NCBI GenBank assembly: GCA_016934415.1
Contig: JAFGSW010000067.1
Span: 1 to 36,238 of the forward strand
DNA length: 36,238 nucleotides
Reading direction: 5' to 3'
Source of the DNA: Spirochaetales bacterium
Lineage (GTDB): Bacteria > Spirochaetota > Spirochaetia > SZUA-6 > RPPD01
The position numbers were made by a program, and so were the translations under genes. Positions 7,976-15,119 of this stretch are shown here, one piece after another. Position 1 is the first letter of the stretch; every line of letters starts with the position of its first letter. The notes below the pieces were generated by a model. That model searched no databases and was not told where the DNA came from. It saw only the letters and a list, made by a program, of their open reading frames with translations.

Positions 7976-9046
7976 TTATGAGTCGAGCCCGTATTCCTCC
8001 AGCACCCCTCTGTCGAACCATCCCCTGGTCCGATTGGAAATCTTCACCAGCGTCAGCATGACCGGCACTTTGACGAGCACGCCCACGACGGTGGCCAGGG
8101 TCGCGCCGGAGTTGAGTCCGAAAAGCGATACGGCTACGGCCACGGCCAGCTCGAAGAAGTTGCTCGCGCCGATCATGGCCGCGGGACTGGCGATCGCATG
8201 CTTCAGTCTCCACACCTTCGCCCAACCGTAGGCGAGAAAAAAAATGAAGACCGTCTGGATGACCAGCGGCACGGCGATGAGGAGAATATCCAGGGGCCGG
8301 GACAGGATGACGTCCCCCTGGAATGCGAAAATGATGACGAGCGTGAGCAGGAGCACGACGATCGTGATGTTTTTGAACTTGGGAATGAACCTTGTCTCGT
8401 AAAACGCCTTTCCTTTCGCCTTGATGATGAATAGTCGCGACAGGAAGCCGGCGGTGAAGGGGATGACGACGAACAGGACGACGGATAGAAACAATGTGTC
8501 ATAGGGAACGGCAATATTACTGATCCCGAGGAGCAGGGCGACGATAGGGGTGAAGGCTAAAAGAATGATCAGATCGTTGACCGCCACTTGCACCAGGGTA
8601 TAGGCCGCGTCTCCCTTGGTGAGATAACTCCAGACGAAGACCATGGCGGTGCAGGGAGCGGCTCCCAACAGCACGGCGCCGGCCAGATATCCCTGGGCCG
8701 TCTCCGGAGTGATGAACGGCTTGAAGATGACGTGAAAAAACAACCAAGCGAAAAAAAACATGGTGAACGGCTTGATGAGCCAGTTGGTGACGACGGTGAG
8801 CGCCAACCCCTTCGGCTGCTTGACGGATTTCACGATGCCGGTAAAGTCGATTTTGAGCATCATCGGATAGATCATGAGCCAGATAAAAACGGCGACCGGG
8901 ATGGACACCCGGGCGTATTCGAATCTCGACAGAAACCCGGGGACGGCGGGCAGCAGTTTCCCGACCGCAACGCCCGCCGCGATGCAGGCCGCCACCCAGA
9001 GCGAAAGGAACCGTTCGAACAAACTCAAACCCTTTTTATCAGCCAT
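7976..9046 (-). CDS. acr3: Arsenite efflux permease, ACR3 family
   Basis: This 356-residue membrane protein has about ten hydrophobic segments. ACR3 permeases of the bile-acid/arsenite/riboflavin transporter superfamily export As(III) using the proton gradient. The conserved TM4 signature GAAPCTAMVFVWSYL carries the essential Cys (Cys132). The C-terminal ASNFFELAVAVAVSLFG and MLTLVKISNRTR segments also fit the family. The frame allows GTG at 9061, but ATG 9046 is preferred because GAGGTG lies five bases upstream. It follows arsC by 36 bases on the same strand, so one transcript from the arsR-arsC intergenic promoter should serve both. Confidence 0.95.
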   Translation of the reverse strand: MADKKGLSLFERFLSLWVAACIAAGVAVGKLLPAVPGFLSRFEYARVSIPVAVFIWLMIYPMMLKIDFTGIVKSVKQPKGLALTVVTNWLIKPFTMFFFAWLFFHVIFKPFITPETAQGYLAGAVLLGAAPCTAMVFVWSYLTKGDAAYTLVQVAVNDLIILLAFTPIVALLLGISNIAVPYDTLFLSVVLFVVIPFTAGFLSRLFIIKAKGKAFYETRFIPKFKNITIVVLLLTLVIIFAFQGDVILSRPLDILLIAVPLVIQTVFIFFLAYGWAKVWRLKHAIASPAAMIGASNFFELAVAVAVSLFGLNSGATLATVVGVLVKVPVMLTLVKISNRTRGWFDRGVLEEYGLDS

Positions 9047-9082
9047 ATCATCACCTCGCACGCACTGATGAAATTCCGGTCC

Positions 9083-9520
9083 TCAATCGTTCCGGTCAAG
9101 ATTGCCGGTCAGGCCCGCCACGAACGCTCTGATCTCGTCCCGCACCCGGCGGTAGTGGCCGAGCGCCTCCTCTTCGGTGGCGGCGTTCGCGGCCAGCCGG
9201 GGCGGATCGTCGAACCCGACATGGATCTTTTTCGTTTTCCCTGGAAAAACCGGGCAGTTCTCATTGGCGTGCCCGCACACGGTCACCACATAATCGAATC
9301 TGATTCCCTTCAATTCGGAAACCAGTTTCGAGCGGTGGCCGGAAATGTCCACACCGGCCTCCCGCATCACGCGCACCGCGTGTTGGTTCAGGCCGTGTTT
9401 TTCGATGCCCGCGGAATAGGGCTCGATCGCGTCGCCTTTGAGGACCCGCGCCCATCCCTCGGCCATCTGGCTCCGGCAGGAATTGCCGGTGCATAAAAAG
9501 AGAATCCTCAGTTTTTCCAT
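9083..9520 (-). CDS. arsC: Arsenate reductase, thioredoxin-coupled (low-MW phosphatase family)
   Basis: This 145-residue protein has the P-loop CTGNSCRSQMAEGW (10-23), the CX5R nucleophile motif of low-molecular-weight phosphatases. It also has the redox pair Cys82 and Cys89 in VCGHANENCPVF. Cys10, Cys82 and Cys89 match the numbering of the well-studied staphylococcal thioredoxin-coupled arsenate reductase. The reaction reduces arsenate to arsenite, and the resulting disulfide is reset by thioredoxin. The product is the substrate of the acr3 pump encoded next. It is divergent from arsR across a 91-base control region. The ATG follows a purine-rich GGAGGATATTCAGGGA leader. Confidence 0.96.
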   Translation of the reverse strand: MEKLRILFLCTGNSCRSQMAEGWARVLKGDAIEPYSAGIEKHGLNQHAVRVMREAGVDISGHRSKLVSELKGIRFDYVVTVCGHANENCPVFPGKTKKIHVGFDDPPRLAANAATEEEALGHYRRVRDEIRAFVAGLTGNLDRND

Positions 9521-9540
9521 TCCCTGAATATCCTCCCCGG

Positions 9541-9606
9541 TTGACGGAACGCAGCTATAATGATATTATATGATCATATAGTAATATATCAGGAACAAGA
9601 GGTCAA
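9541..9606. promoter_or_regulatory. Divergent arsR / arsC-acr3 promoters with central operator
   Basis: On the plus strand TTGACG (9541-9546), a 17-base spacer and TATTAT (9564-9569) drive arsR. On the minus strand TTGACC (9606-9601), a 17-base spacer and TACTAT (9583-9578) drive arsC. The palindrome ATATGATCATAT (9568-9579) lies exactly between the two -10 boxes, so one bound ArsR dimer could block both. ArsR control is inferred from position and the usual form of these operators. Confidence 0.8.
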
Positions 9607-9611
9607 GCCGG

Positions 9612-9947
9612 ATGAACGAAACCCTGACCATACTGCGGGCGCTGGCCGATGAAAACCGCCTGCGCATCCTCAGTCTGCTCCTGGAACGGGAACTGTGCGT
9701 CTGCGATCTCACCGCCGTGCTCGGATTGAAACAGGCGAACGCCTCCCGGCACCTGGGAGTGCTTAAAAGCGCCGGTCTCATTCGCGAACGGCAGGCGGCC
9801 CAATGGAAATATCATTCCGCGGACCGGGCGGCCCTCCCCGCCTTCGTGCGTTCCCTCTTCCTCGACCGCCTGCGTTCCAGCGACCAATGCCGGGCGGACC
9901 TGGCCCGCCTGAAAAAACGGCCGGCTGAAGGATGCCGGACCGACTGA
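9612..9947 (+). CDS. arsR: ArsR-family arsenic-responsive repressor
   Basis: This 111-residue protein has the ArsR/SmtB winged-helix fold: ALADENRLRILSLLL (helix 1-2), DLTAVLGLKQANASRHLGVLKSAGLIRERQ (recognition helix and turn) and a beta-wing with WKYHSA. The metal-binding signature ELCVCDL (Cys29, Cys31) is present. Binding of As(III) to these Cys would release DNA. The gene is divergent from arsC-acr3 and shares the palindromic operator. Ribosome site GAGG lies nine bases upstream. Confidence 0.95.
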   Translation: MNETLTILRALADENRLRILSLLLERELCVCDLTAVLGLKQANASRHLGVLKSAGLIRERQAAQWKYHSADRAALPAFVRSLFLDRLRSSDQCRADLARLKKRPAEGCRTD

Positions 9948-10142
9948 TGCGCCGGATGACGCCGGAGACGGCCGGCACACGGCGGTCATCGCGGCCGCCC
10001 GCGGCGTCTATTTTCGGTGCGTCAACTTGTACACGGCGAAGACCATACCGGTGACGCCGAATTCATCTATTGCGATATCAGAGTCGGCGATGGTGAATTG
10101 GTAAGGCGGTGAAATGGCGTACATTAAGCCGCAACTCTAAAA
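9948..10142 (+). other. Non-genic stretch with possible remnant of a phage tail gene
   Basis: From 9960 to the stop at 10110-10112 the plus strand stays open without a clear start codon, followed by a tiny ATG frame (10114-10140, eight codons) before the phage-like gene. The minus strand also holds a 38-codon frame across 10007-10123. None can be assigned, and the composition is less GC-rich than its surroundings. It is most likely decayed sequence linked to the phage-like gene that follows. Confidence 0.35.
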
Positions 10143-10526
10143 ATGACTAAAGGGAATATCGGGATCACCCGGAGAAACCGGCGGACCCAGGTGGGAACCG
10201 CAGGCGCCCCGGCCTTTCAGAACGGATGGGGCAATAATTTTCCCGCCACCCAGCTTTTAAGCTACGCGATCGACAGTCAGGGATTTCTCCACATCGACGG
10301 CGGGATAACGGACGGCACGCCGGCGGCCACAAGCTCAGTGGTATTTACTCTGCCCGCCGGTTTTCGGCCCGCCTCGATGCAGTATGCGTCGGCGATAGGC
10401 GTTTCCGGCACCACCTATGTTCCGGCCATGGTTACCGTCAGTACCGCGGGAACCGTCGCTGTAGGCGCTGTCGGCTCAACGCTGAATACGGCCTATCTCG
10501 GTGATCTGACCGTCAGACTGCAATAA
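10143..10526 (+). CDS. Phage tail-fibre-like C-terminal domain protein (orphan)
   Basis: This 127-residue protein begins with a short basic segment followed by AFQNGWGNNF and the pattern YAIDSQGFLHIDGGITDG and FTLPAGFRPA. This resembles the compact beta domain found at the ends of phage tail fibre or baseplate proteins, in which GW, a hydrophobic-G-hLxG strand and LPAGYRP recur. A stop codon lies 16 bases before the ATG in frame, so this is not simply the end of a longer intact fibre gene. No other phage structural gene is nearby, so it is probably a prophage remnant trapped in the arsenic region. Assignment is from pattern only. Confidence 0.5.
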   Translation: MTKGNIGITRRNRRTQVGTAGAPAFQNGWGNNFPATQLLSYAIDSQGFLHIDGGITDGTPAATSSVVFTLPAGFRPASMQYASAIGVSGTTYVPAMVTVSTAGTVAVGAVGSTLNTAYLGDLTVRLQ

Positions 10527-10825
10527 GGAGTAAAGCGGACACTTCCGAAAGGCCCCATATTTGGCAAGGCCTGAGCCGGTTCCTCTTCCTCCGACCGCGC
10601 GGGCTTGAGAAGACGAGCGGAAGTTCATGTGCTGAATGAAAATATTCTTTCATGAAGAATGATCCTTCGGCGGCCATCGGTGGTTGACCAATCCCAATGT
10701 CTTGTTATTAAAGCCTGCTTCTATTGGGGATTGGCTGGCGGTTTCGATCTATAGTCGGAAGAAACCTCCCTCTCCTGAAACCGCACCCATCTCACCTCCC
10801 TCCGGCCCGTCGATATCCTTAAGCC
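10527..10825. other. Intergenic region with two imperfect inverted repeats
   Basis: I see no gene. CCAATCCCAAT near 10689-10699 pairs with ATTGGGGATTGG near 10721-10732 with one bulge. GCGGTTTC near 10739 pairs with GAAACCGC near 10778. Either could act as a terminator for the minus-strand DGC operon ending at 10826, but neither has a T-run. Confidence 0.4.
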
Positions 10826-11209
10826 TTATCGCGCGCAGACCGCCTCTTTTATCTTCTCCGTCGTCCGCTTGACCACTTCTTCCGTGATCGCGGTCTTGCC
10901 CTTCTCCACGCCGAAGTCCGTGGTCATGAAGTGGTCGAACGGCAGGCCGAGCTTCTCGAACACCTTTTCCCCGCAGGCCACCGGACAGCCGTCGATGACG
11001 ATGTTCCGGTCCGCGGCCTTGGCGGATTCGATGAATCCCGAAAGCCCGGCCCCCAGCGCGGCCAGGCAGGTCATCTTGCCCGCGCCTTCACTCACCAGAC
11101 CGCGCGCCGTCCGGTCGGCCAGAAGTCCGGTGTTGGCGGCGCCGGAGCAGGCGTAAAGAAGGTTGACGGCTCCCGAGCCGCATGAACACGCGCAACCGCC
11201 ATCGCTCAT
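10826..11209 (-). CDS. Cys-rich DGC-domain putative zinc-binding protein
   Basis: This 127-residue protein is named for the motif IDGCPVACG (72-80), the hallmark of the DGC-domain family. Cys6, Cys8 and Cys10 form a CACSC cluster at the N-terminus. Cys21, Cys48, Cys75, Cys79 and Cys125 add further thiols, so metal or metalloid binding is likely. The gene overlaps the thioredoxin-like gene by four bases (ATGA), which fixes the start at 11209 rather than further upstream in the longer frame. It is the last gene of the arsR2-arsP-thiol operon. The family has no settled function. Here it may be a thiol or metalloid carrier or a redox partner of the two thioredoxin-like proteins (inference). Confidence 0.8.
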   Translation of the reverse strand: MSDGGCACSCGSGAVNLLYACSGAANTGLLADRTARGLVSEGAGKMTCLAALGAGLSGFIESAKAADRNIVIDGCPVACGEKVFEKLGLPFDHFMTTDFGVEKGKTAITEEVVKRTTEKIKEAVCAR

Positions 11210-11448
11210 GATTGAGCCTCCCCGATCCATTTGATTATTTCGGCTTTGGACGGCACCCGGCCAGCCGCCTTCACCGTCCCATCGATCACGAGCGCGGGTG
11301 TGACCATCACCCCGTAGACCATGATCTTTTCCAGGTCCTGCACCTTCTCCACCGGGACGGACAGTCCGGCATCCGCCAGCGCCTCTCCGGTCCGCTCGGC
11401 GAGAATTCCGCATTTGGGGCATCCCATGCCCAGTACTTCGATTTTCAT
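11206..11448 (-). CDS. Small thioredoxin-like redox protein (CPKC)
   Basis: This 80-residue protein starts MKIEVLGMGCPKC, with the active-site pair Cys10-Cys13. The cis-Pro region VMVTPALVIDG completes the thioredoxin-like fold of the archaeal/bacterial "redox-active disulfide protein 2" type. It would shuttle electrons, plausibly from CcdA or to ArsC or the DGC protein. A strong AAGGAG ribosome site precedes the ATG. It lies between ccdA (15 bases upstream) and the DGC gene (overlap). Confidence 0.88.
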   Translation of the reverse strand: MKIEVLGMGCPKCGILAERTGEALADAGLSVPVEKVQDLEKIMVYGVMVTPALVIDGTVKAAGRVPSKAEIIKWIGEAQS

Positions 11449-11463
11449 TTCACGCTCCTTCCT

Positions 11464-12168
11464 CTATGAAAATATGAGAATACATCCCGTGACGATGATG
11501 AGCACGCCGCACACCCGCCGGAACCAGACCAGGCCTTTTGATTTTTCATTCCATTTAAGAAGCCCCTGCACCCAGTTGATGAACGTCCCCGCGAACACGA
11601 TGACGATCGTATGCCCCACGGCGAAGAAAAGCACGATGAGCACCGCGAACGGCAGGCTGGTAACGGCCGCCTGAAAGGCGGTGGAGAGTACGGGCATCAT
11701 GAACCCGAACGTGCAGGGTCCGAGCGCGGCCCCGAAGAGGAGGCCCAACACCAGCGCGCCGGGCAGGCGGTCGGTTTTTACTTTCGCCTTCCAAAAAGGT
11801 ATCTCCGGCAGCTTGATGAAGTCGAACATCAGCACTCCCATCAGGATGAAGATAACGCCGATGACGATGGTGGTCACCCTGCCGGTGTCGCCCAGCATCC
11901 GGCCCAGAAGGGAGGTGATGACGCCGATAAGCGCCAGGGAGACAAGTACGCTGGCCGCGAACAGGAGCGACAGGGCGAGCGTCCGGGACATCTTTTTTTT
12001 CCCCTGCCCGTTGATATAACCCACGGCCAGCGGCACGGCCGACAGGTGGCAGGGCGAAAGGATGATGCTCAACACGCCCCAGATGAAGGCCGCCGCCATG
12101 ACAATGAGCGGGCTCTGCGCCAGGAGGCCGGAGAGCCAGTCGAAGAGGGGGAGGAGGAAATCCATCAT
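11464..12168 (-). CDS. ccdA: CcdA/DsbD-type transmembrane electron carrier
   Basis: This 234-residue, six-helix membrane protein has the paired Cys sites of CcdA: LSPCHLSAVPLAVGYI (Cys40) and LGPCTFGFMMP (Cys152). CcdA moves reducing power from cytoplasmic thioredoxin across the inner membrane to extracytoplasmic thioredoxin-like proteins. The neighbouring lipoprotein (12165-12593) is the obvious outside partner and the CPKC protein a possible inside one. Four-base overlap with the upstream gene indicates translational coupling. Its presence in an ars operon points to thiol repair linked to arsenic stress. Confidence 0.9.
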   Translation of the reverse strand: MMDFLLPLFDWLSGLLAQSPLIVMAAAFIWGVLSIILSPCHLSAVPLAVGYINGQGKKKMSRTLALSLLFAASVLVSLALIGVITSLLGRMLGDTGRVTTIVIGVIFILMGVLMFDFIKLPEIPFWKAKVKTDRLPGALVLGLLFGAALGPCTFGFMMPVLSTAFQAAVTSLPFAVLIVLFFAVGHTIVIVFAGTFINWVQGLLKWNEKSKGLVWFRRVCGVLIIVTGCILIFS

Positions 12169-12593
12169 TCCATCCCCCGGAGCTTGAGCACCTTTACCAG
12201 CTCCGACTTCGGGAAGTATCCCTCGTGCCGGAAATACTCTTTCCCGTCCTTGTCCAAAAAAACCTGGGTGGGGATGGCGCGGATTCCGTATTTCTCGCCG
12301 TATTCGGCCTGCTCGACCGTCCAGACGTCGTAAAAGACGACCTTCACCTGACCGGGATATTCCTTCTCAATGTCCCTCATGATCGGCTGCATCGCCTTGC
12401 AGGGGATGCAGTTCACCGAACCGATCTCGATGAACGTCACTTTGGGCTTTCCCGGAACGGGCGGCGCCGTCTCTACGGCCAGAGGCATTGTGTTCGTCTC
12501 AACGTTTTTTTCCCGACCGTTTTCCTGACAGGAAGCGGTGAGAATCGCGCCGGCGATAAACGCGAGCGCAAGTAAAAATCTTGAAGTTTTCAT
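12165..12593 (-). CDS. Thioredoxin-fold lipoprotein (CIPC)
   Basis: This 142-residue protein has a lipoprotein signal with lipobox LTASC (Cys22), a linker (23-50) and a thioredoxin domain. The active site is NCIPCKAM (Cys62, Cys65), and RAIPTQVF provides the cis-Pro. It would face the periplasm on a lipid anchor and take electrons from CcdA, with which its gene overlaps by four bases. The substrate is unknown. Its cluster suggests protection of envelope thiols from arsenicals (inference). GGAGAG lies 11 bases before the ATG. Confidence 0.9.
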   Translation of the reverse strand: MKTSRFLLALAFIAGAILTASCQENGREKNVETNTMPLAVETAPPVPGKPKVTFIEIGSVNCIPCKAMQPIMRDIEKEYPGQVKVVFYDVWTVEQAEYGEKYGIRAIPTQVFLDKDGKEYFRHEGYFPKSELVKVLKLRGME

Positions 12594-12690
12594 GGTTCCG
12601 TTTTCTCTCCCTTTTTCCGTGGTGATGGAGTGCGGGTCATCGATTTTGATTTCCGTCTTTTTTCACCGACATCATGATGCGATCGACCTT

Positions 12691-13881
12691 TCACGCGGCG
12701 GGCGCGATCATGCCGTAGCCCCAGCCCGCCAGGGTGGAAAGCGCGACCACCAACCCGCAGTAGACGAGCGTTTTCTTGAAGCCGAGCTCCCCCCCGATGA
12801 TGAGGATGCTCGGAAGCGACAGGCTCGGCCCGGCCAGGAGCAGGGCCAAAGCCGGCCCCTGTCCCATGCCCGAGCCGATGAGCCCCTGCAGGATGGGGAC
12901 TTCGGTGAGCGTGGCGAAGTACATGAGCGCCCCCGAGATCGCGGAAAAGAAATTCGCCAGAAGGGAGTTCCCGCCCACCGCCGCCGCCACCCAGGCGCTC
13001 GGGATCAACGCCTCATGGCCGGGCCGCCCGAGCAGAAACCCGGACACGAGAACGCCCCCGAGGAGGAGCGGGAAGATCTGCAATGAAAAATCCCTGGTCG
13101 AGACGAGCCATCCCTTGAGCTCCTCTTTCTTGAACCAGAGGATGAGCATGAGGACGAGACCGGCCGCGAAGACGCCGGTGATGATCCATTTGAATTGATA
13201 AATGAAATCCCAGACGCCCATGCTCCCCCTGGACGGCGCCCAGTTCATGAACACGAGGATGCCGATCATGCTCGCCATGTAGAGGACGTCCTGCCACAGT
13301 TTCCGCGGCATTTCCATCCCGGCGCCGTTGAACATGCCCTGGTCGGTCAGGCGCGCCTCGTCTTCCTTCCTGAAAATCAGGTGCATGAGAAAACCGATGA
13401 CGACGGCGAACACGACGGCGCCGGCGGCCCGCGCCAGCCCCAACTGCCAGCCCAGGACCTTGGCGGTGAGCACGATGGCGAGGACGTTGACGGCGGGACC
13501 GGAATAGAGAAAAGCGACGGCCGGTCCCAGTCCGGCGCCTTTCTTGTAAATTCCCTTGAAGAGCGGCAGCACGGTGCATGAACAGACGGCCAGGATCACC
13601 CCTGAGCTCGCGGCCACCCCGTAGGCCACGGGCTTTTTAGCCTTCGGGCCCAGGTATTTTATCACCGCCTGCTGGTTTAAAAAAACGGTGATCGCCCCGG
13701 CGATGAAGAGCGCCGGGATCAGGCAGAGGAGGACGTGCTGCCGCGCGTAGTCGGAAACCATGAGGAAGGCTTCCTGGATCGCGCCTGAGACGCGCGGCTC
13801 GGGAAAGGGAATGAAGAACAAAAGAACGAACGCGCCCACGGCGATGAGAAGTTTCATATTCGGGTTGAGCGGTTTCTTCAA
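12691..13881 (-). CDS. arsP: ArsP-type permease (DUF318 family), probable organoarsenical exporter
   Basis: This 396-residue membrane protein has two homologous halves and about eight to ten helices. The signature GVILAVCSCTVLPLFKGIYKKG, the pair YSGPAVNVLAI and ALLLAGPSLSLPSILII are those of the ArsP/DUF318 permeases, which export trivalent organoarsenicals in studied cases. The start is TTG at 13881, supported by GGAGGAG six bases upstream. It is 86 bases downstream of arsR2 and 97 bases upstream of the thioredoxin lipoprotein, all on one strand. Some DUF318 proteins have other substrates, so the substrate here is inferred from the ars context. Confidence 0.88.
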   Translation of the reverse strand: MKKPLNPNMKLLIAVGAFVLLFFIPFPEPRVSGAIQEAFLMVSDYARQHVLLCLIPALFIAGAITVFLNQQAVIKYLGPKAKKPVAYGVAASSGVILAVCSCTVLPLFKGIYKKGAGLGPAVAFLYSGPAVNVLAIVLTAKVLGWQLGLARAAGAVVFAVVIGFLMHLIFRKEDEARLTDQGMFNGAGMEMPRKLWQDVLYMASMIGILVFMNWAPSRGSMGVWDFIYQFKWIITGVFAAGLVLMLILWFKKEELKGWLVSTRDFSLQIFPLLLGGVLVSGFLLGRPGHEALIPSAWVAAAVGGNSLLANFFSAISGALMYFATLTEVPILQGLIGSGMGQGPALALLLAGPSLSLPSILIIGGELGFKKTLVYCGLVVALSTLAGWGYGMIAPAA

Positions 13882-13967
13882 GGAATCTCCTCCTGCGATG
13901 GATTACAAAGTTAACTTCTCGTACAGGGAGGGTAATCAAGCGGATTTTTGTCATTTCCGCATCTTTT

Positions 13968-14318
13968 TCACGTACAACCGCATCCGCCGCACGCTTCTTC
14001 CCGCCGGCGGGCGGCGACGTTCGTTTTCTTCCTCATTGCGATGAGATCGAGCGTGCACCGCATGGCGTCGATCAGGCAGCGCGCCTCGAGGGAATAAATC
14101 CGCGACTGCCGGTCCTTGCGGCAGGATACGATGCCCATGCTTTTCAATAACGAAAGATTTTTACAGACATTGGTCCGGTCCAGGGTGTTGGGGATGTCCA
14201 TTTCCCTGAGCTTCTCGACGATCCGGTTGACCGCCAGGTCTTCCTTGTAGAGCAGGGTGACGATCGCCAGCCGGATGGTGGAGGAAAGCGCCTGGAAAAT
14301 GGCGGCCTGGGATTTCAA
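13968..14318 (-). CDS. Second ArsR-family metalloregulator
   Basis: The ArsR-like part (about 116 residues) has IFQALSSTIRLAIVTLL, NRIVEKLREM, TNVCKNLSLLKSMGIVSCRKDR (recognition helix with Cys) and the wing RIYSLEARC. It ends in CGGCGCT, a likely metalloid-binding tail. The open frame continues upstream to 14531 and beyond, but a TTGACA-N17-TATACT promoter and operator sit inside that stretch, so translation should start after them. TTG 14318 gives a typical ArsR N-terminus. A leaderless GTG at 14357, exactly at the expected transcription start, is the alternative. It heads the operon with arsP, the thioredoxins, ccdA and the DGC gene. Confidence 0.85.
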   Translation of the reverse strand: MKSQAAIFQALSSTIRLAIVTLLYKEDLAVNRIVEKLREMDIPNTLDRTNVCKNLSLLKSMGIVSCRKDRQSRIYSLEARCLIDAMRCTLDLIAMRKKTNVAARRREEACGGCGCT

Positions 14319-14338
14319 TGTCGCCTGTTCCCGGCTTA

Positions 14339-14392
14339 TATGTGAAGATATTTTCACATAGTGAGTATACGATCGACCGTTATGCTTGTCAA
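14339..14392 (-). promoter_or_regulatory. arsR2 promoter and operator
   Basis: On the minus strand TTGACA (14392-14387), a 17-base spacer and TATACT (14369-14364) form a near-consensus promoter. Immediately downstream TATGTGAA-N6-TTCACATA (14339-14360) is a perfect 8-bp inverted repeat covering the transcription start. This is the expected position for an ArsR repressor site, and autoregulation is inferred. Confidence 0.88.
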
Positions 14393-14976
14393 GCTGTATT
14401 TCGGTTTGGAGCGTCCGGGAGATCTTCTTCGCGCTCCCGGCCGAAAGGTCGCTTAAGGCGGCGATCGTCTTCATTTTCGCCGCGGTGATGTCCGTCACCC
14501 GCCTGATCGACTCCATCATCGGCTTCACCAACGCCTCGATCCGGGAATTCAGCTCGAGGTGGCGGCGGGCCGATTCGTTCGAGGCGCGGACGAGAAACGC
14601 CCCCCCCGGAGCGAGCCGATGAGCTGCGCGGCGAGCGATTCGTATATGAAGGCCGCGGCCGTCCCCGTTTCAAAGACGATGGCGCCGATGTCCCGGTCGT
14701 CTTCTTCAATCGGGCAGATGAAATACGGCCGTGCTGACAGCTCGTCCCGCCCCTGGGGGATGAAGTGCCGGGTCGGATACGAATCCTTGAAGGCCCCCAG
14801 GTCCAGCCTCCCGTCCCGGCCGTATCCCGCGACGAGCCGGATCGAGTCGCCCGCATCGTATTCTCGCTCATGAGGCGCTTTGTGCCCTCAGCCAGCCGGG
14901 TGAAGGCCTCGAACCGGTCTTCCGACAGACGGTCGGCGAATCCTTTTTCGACGGCTCTGTGTTCATTATAGGGCAT
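14393..14976 (-). pseudogene. Frameshifted, 3'-truncated GAF-like sensor gene
   Basis: ATG 14976 opens a frame reading EDRFEAFTRLAEGTKRLMSE. Near 14865 the protein-like reading moves to another frame: DAGDSIRLVAGYGRDG, then ARPYFICPIEEDDRDIGAIV and AAFIYESLAAQLIGSL. The shift equals loss of one base, and restoring a G in the run GAGAATAC would give MSEEYDAGDS. The second frame has a GAF/LacI-like sensor look, followed by a helical part (VKPMMESIRRVTDITAAKM) like a signalling helix. It then runs with no stop straight into the arsR2 frame at the arsR2 -35 box, so the original 3' end is missing. It reads as a gene broken by arrival of the arsR2-arsP block. Sequencing error could explain the shift but not the missing end. 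Confidence 0.55.
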
Positions 14977-15119
14977 TTCGGAATGATGTTCCAAAAAAAC
15001 GCTTCCCATTCTCGGGATGTGTGATATGATACGAAGAGGAACGCATTGCATTCACGATTTCCGATATGCTTCAATTCTTTACATGCGTTTCTCATATTGC
15101 TTTTTTCGGGGTCATCGCG

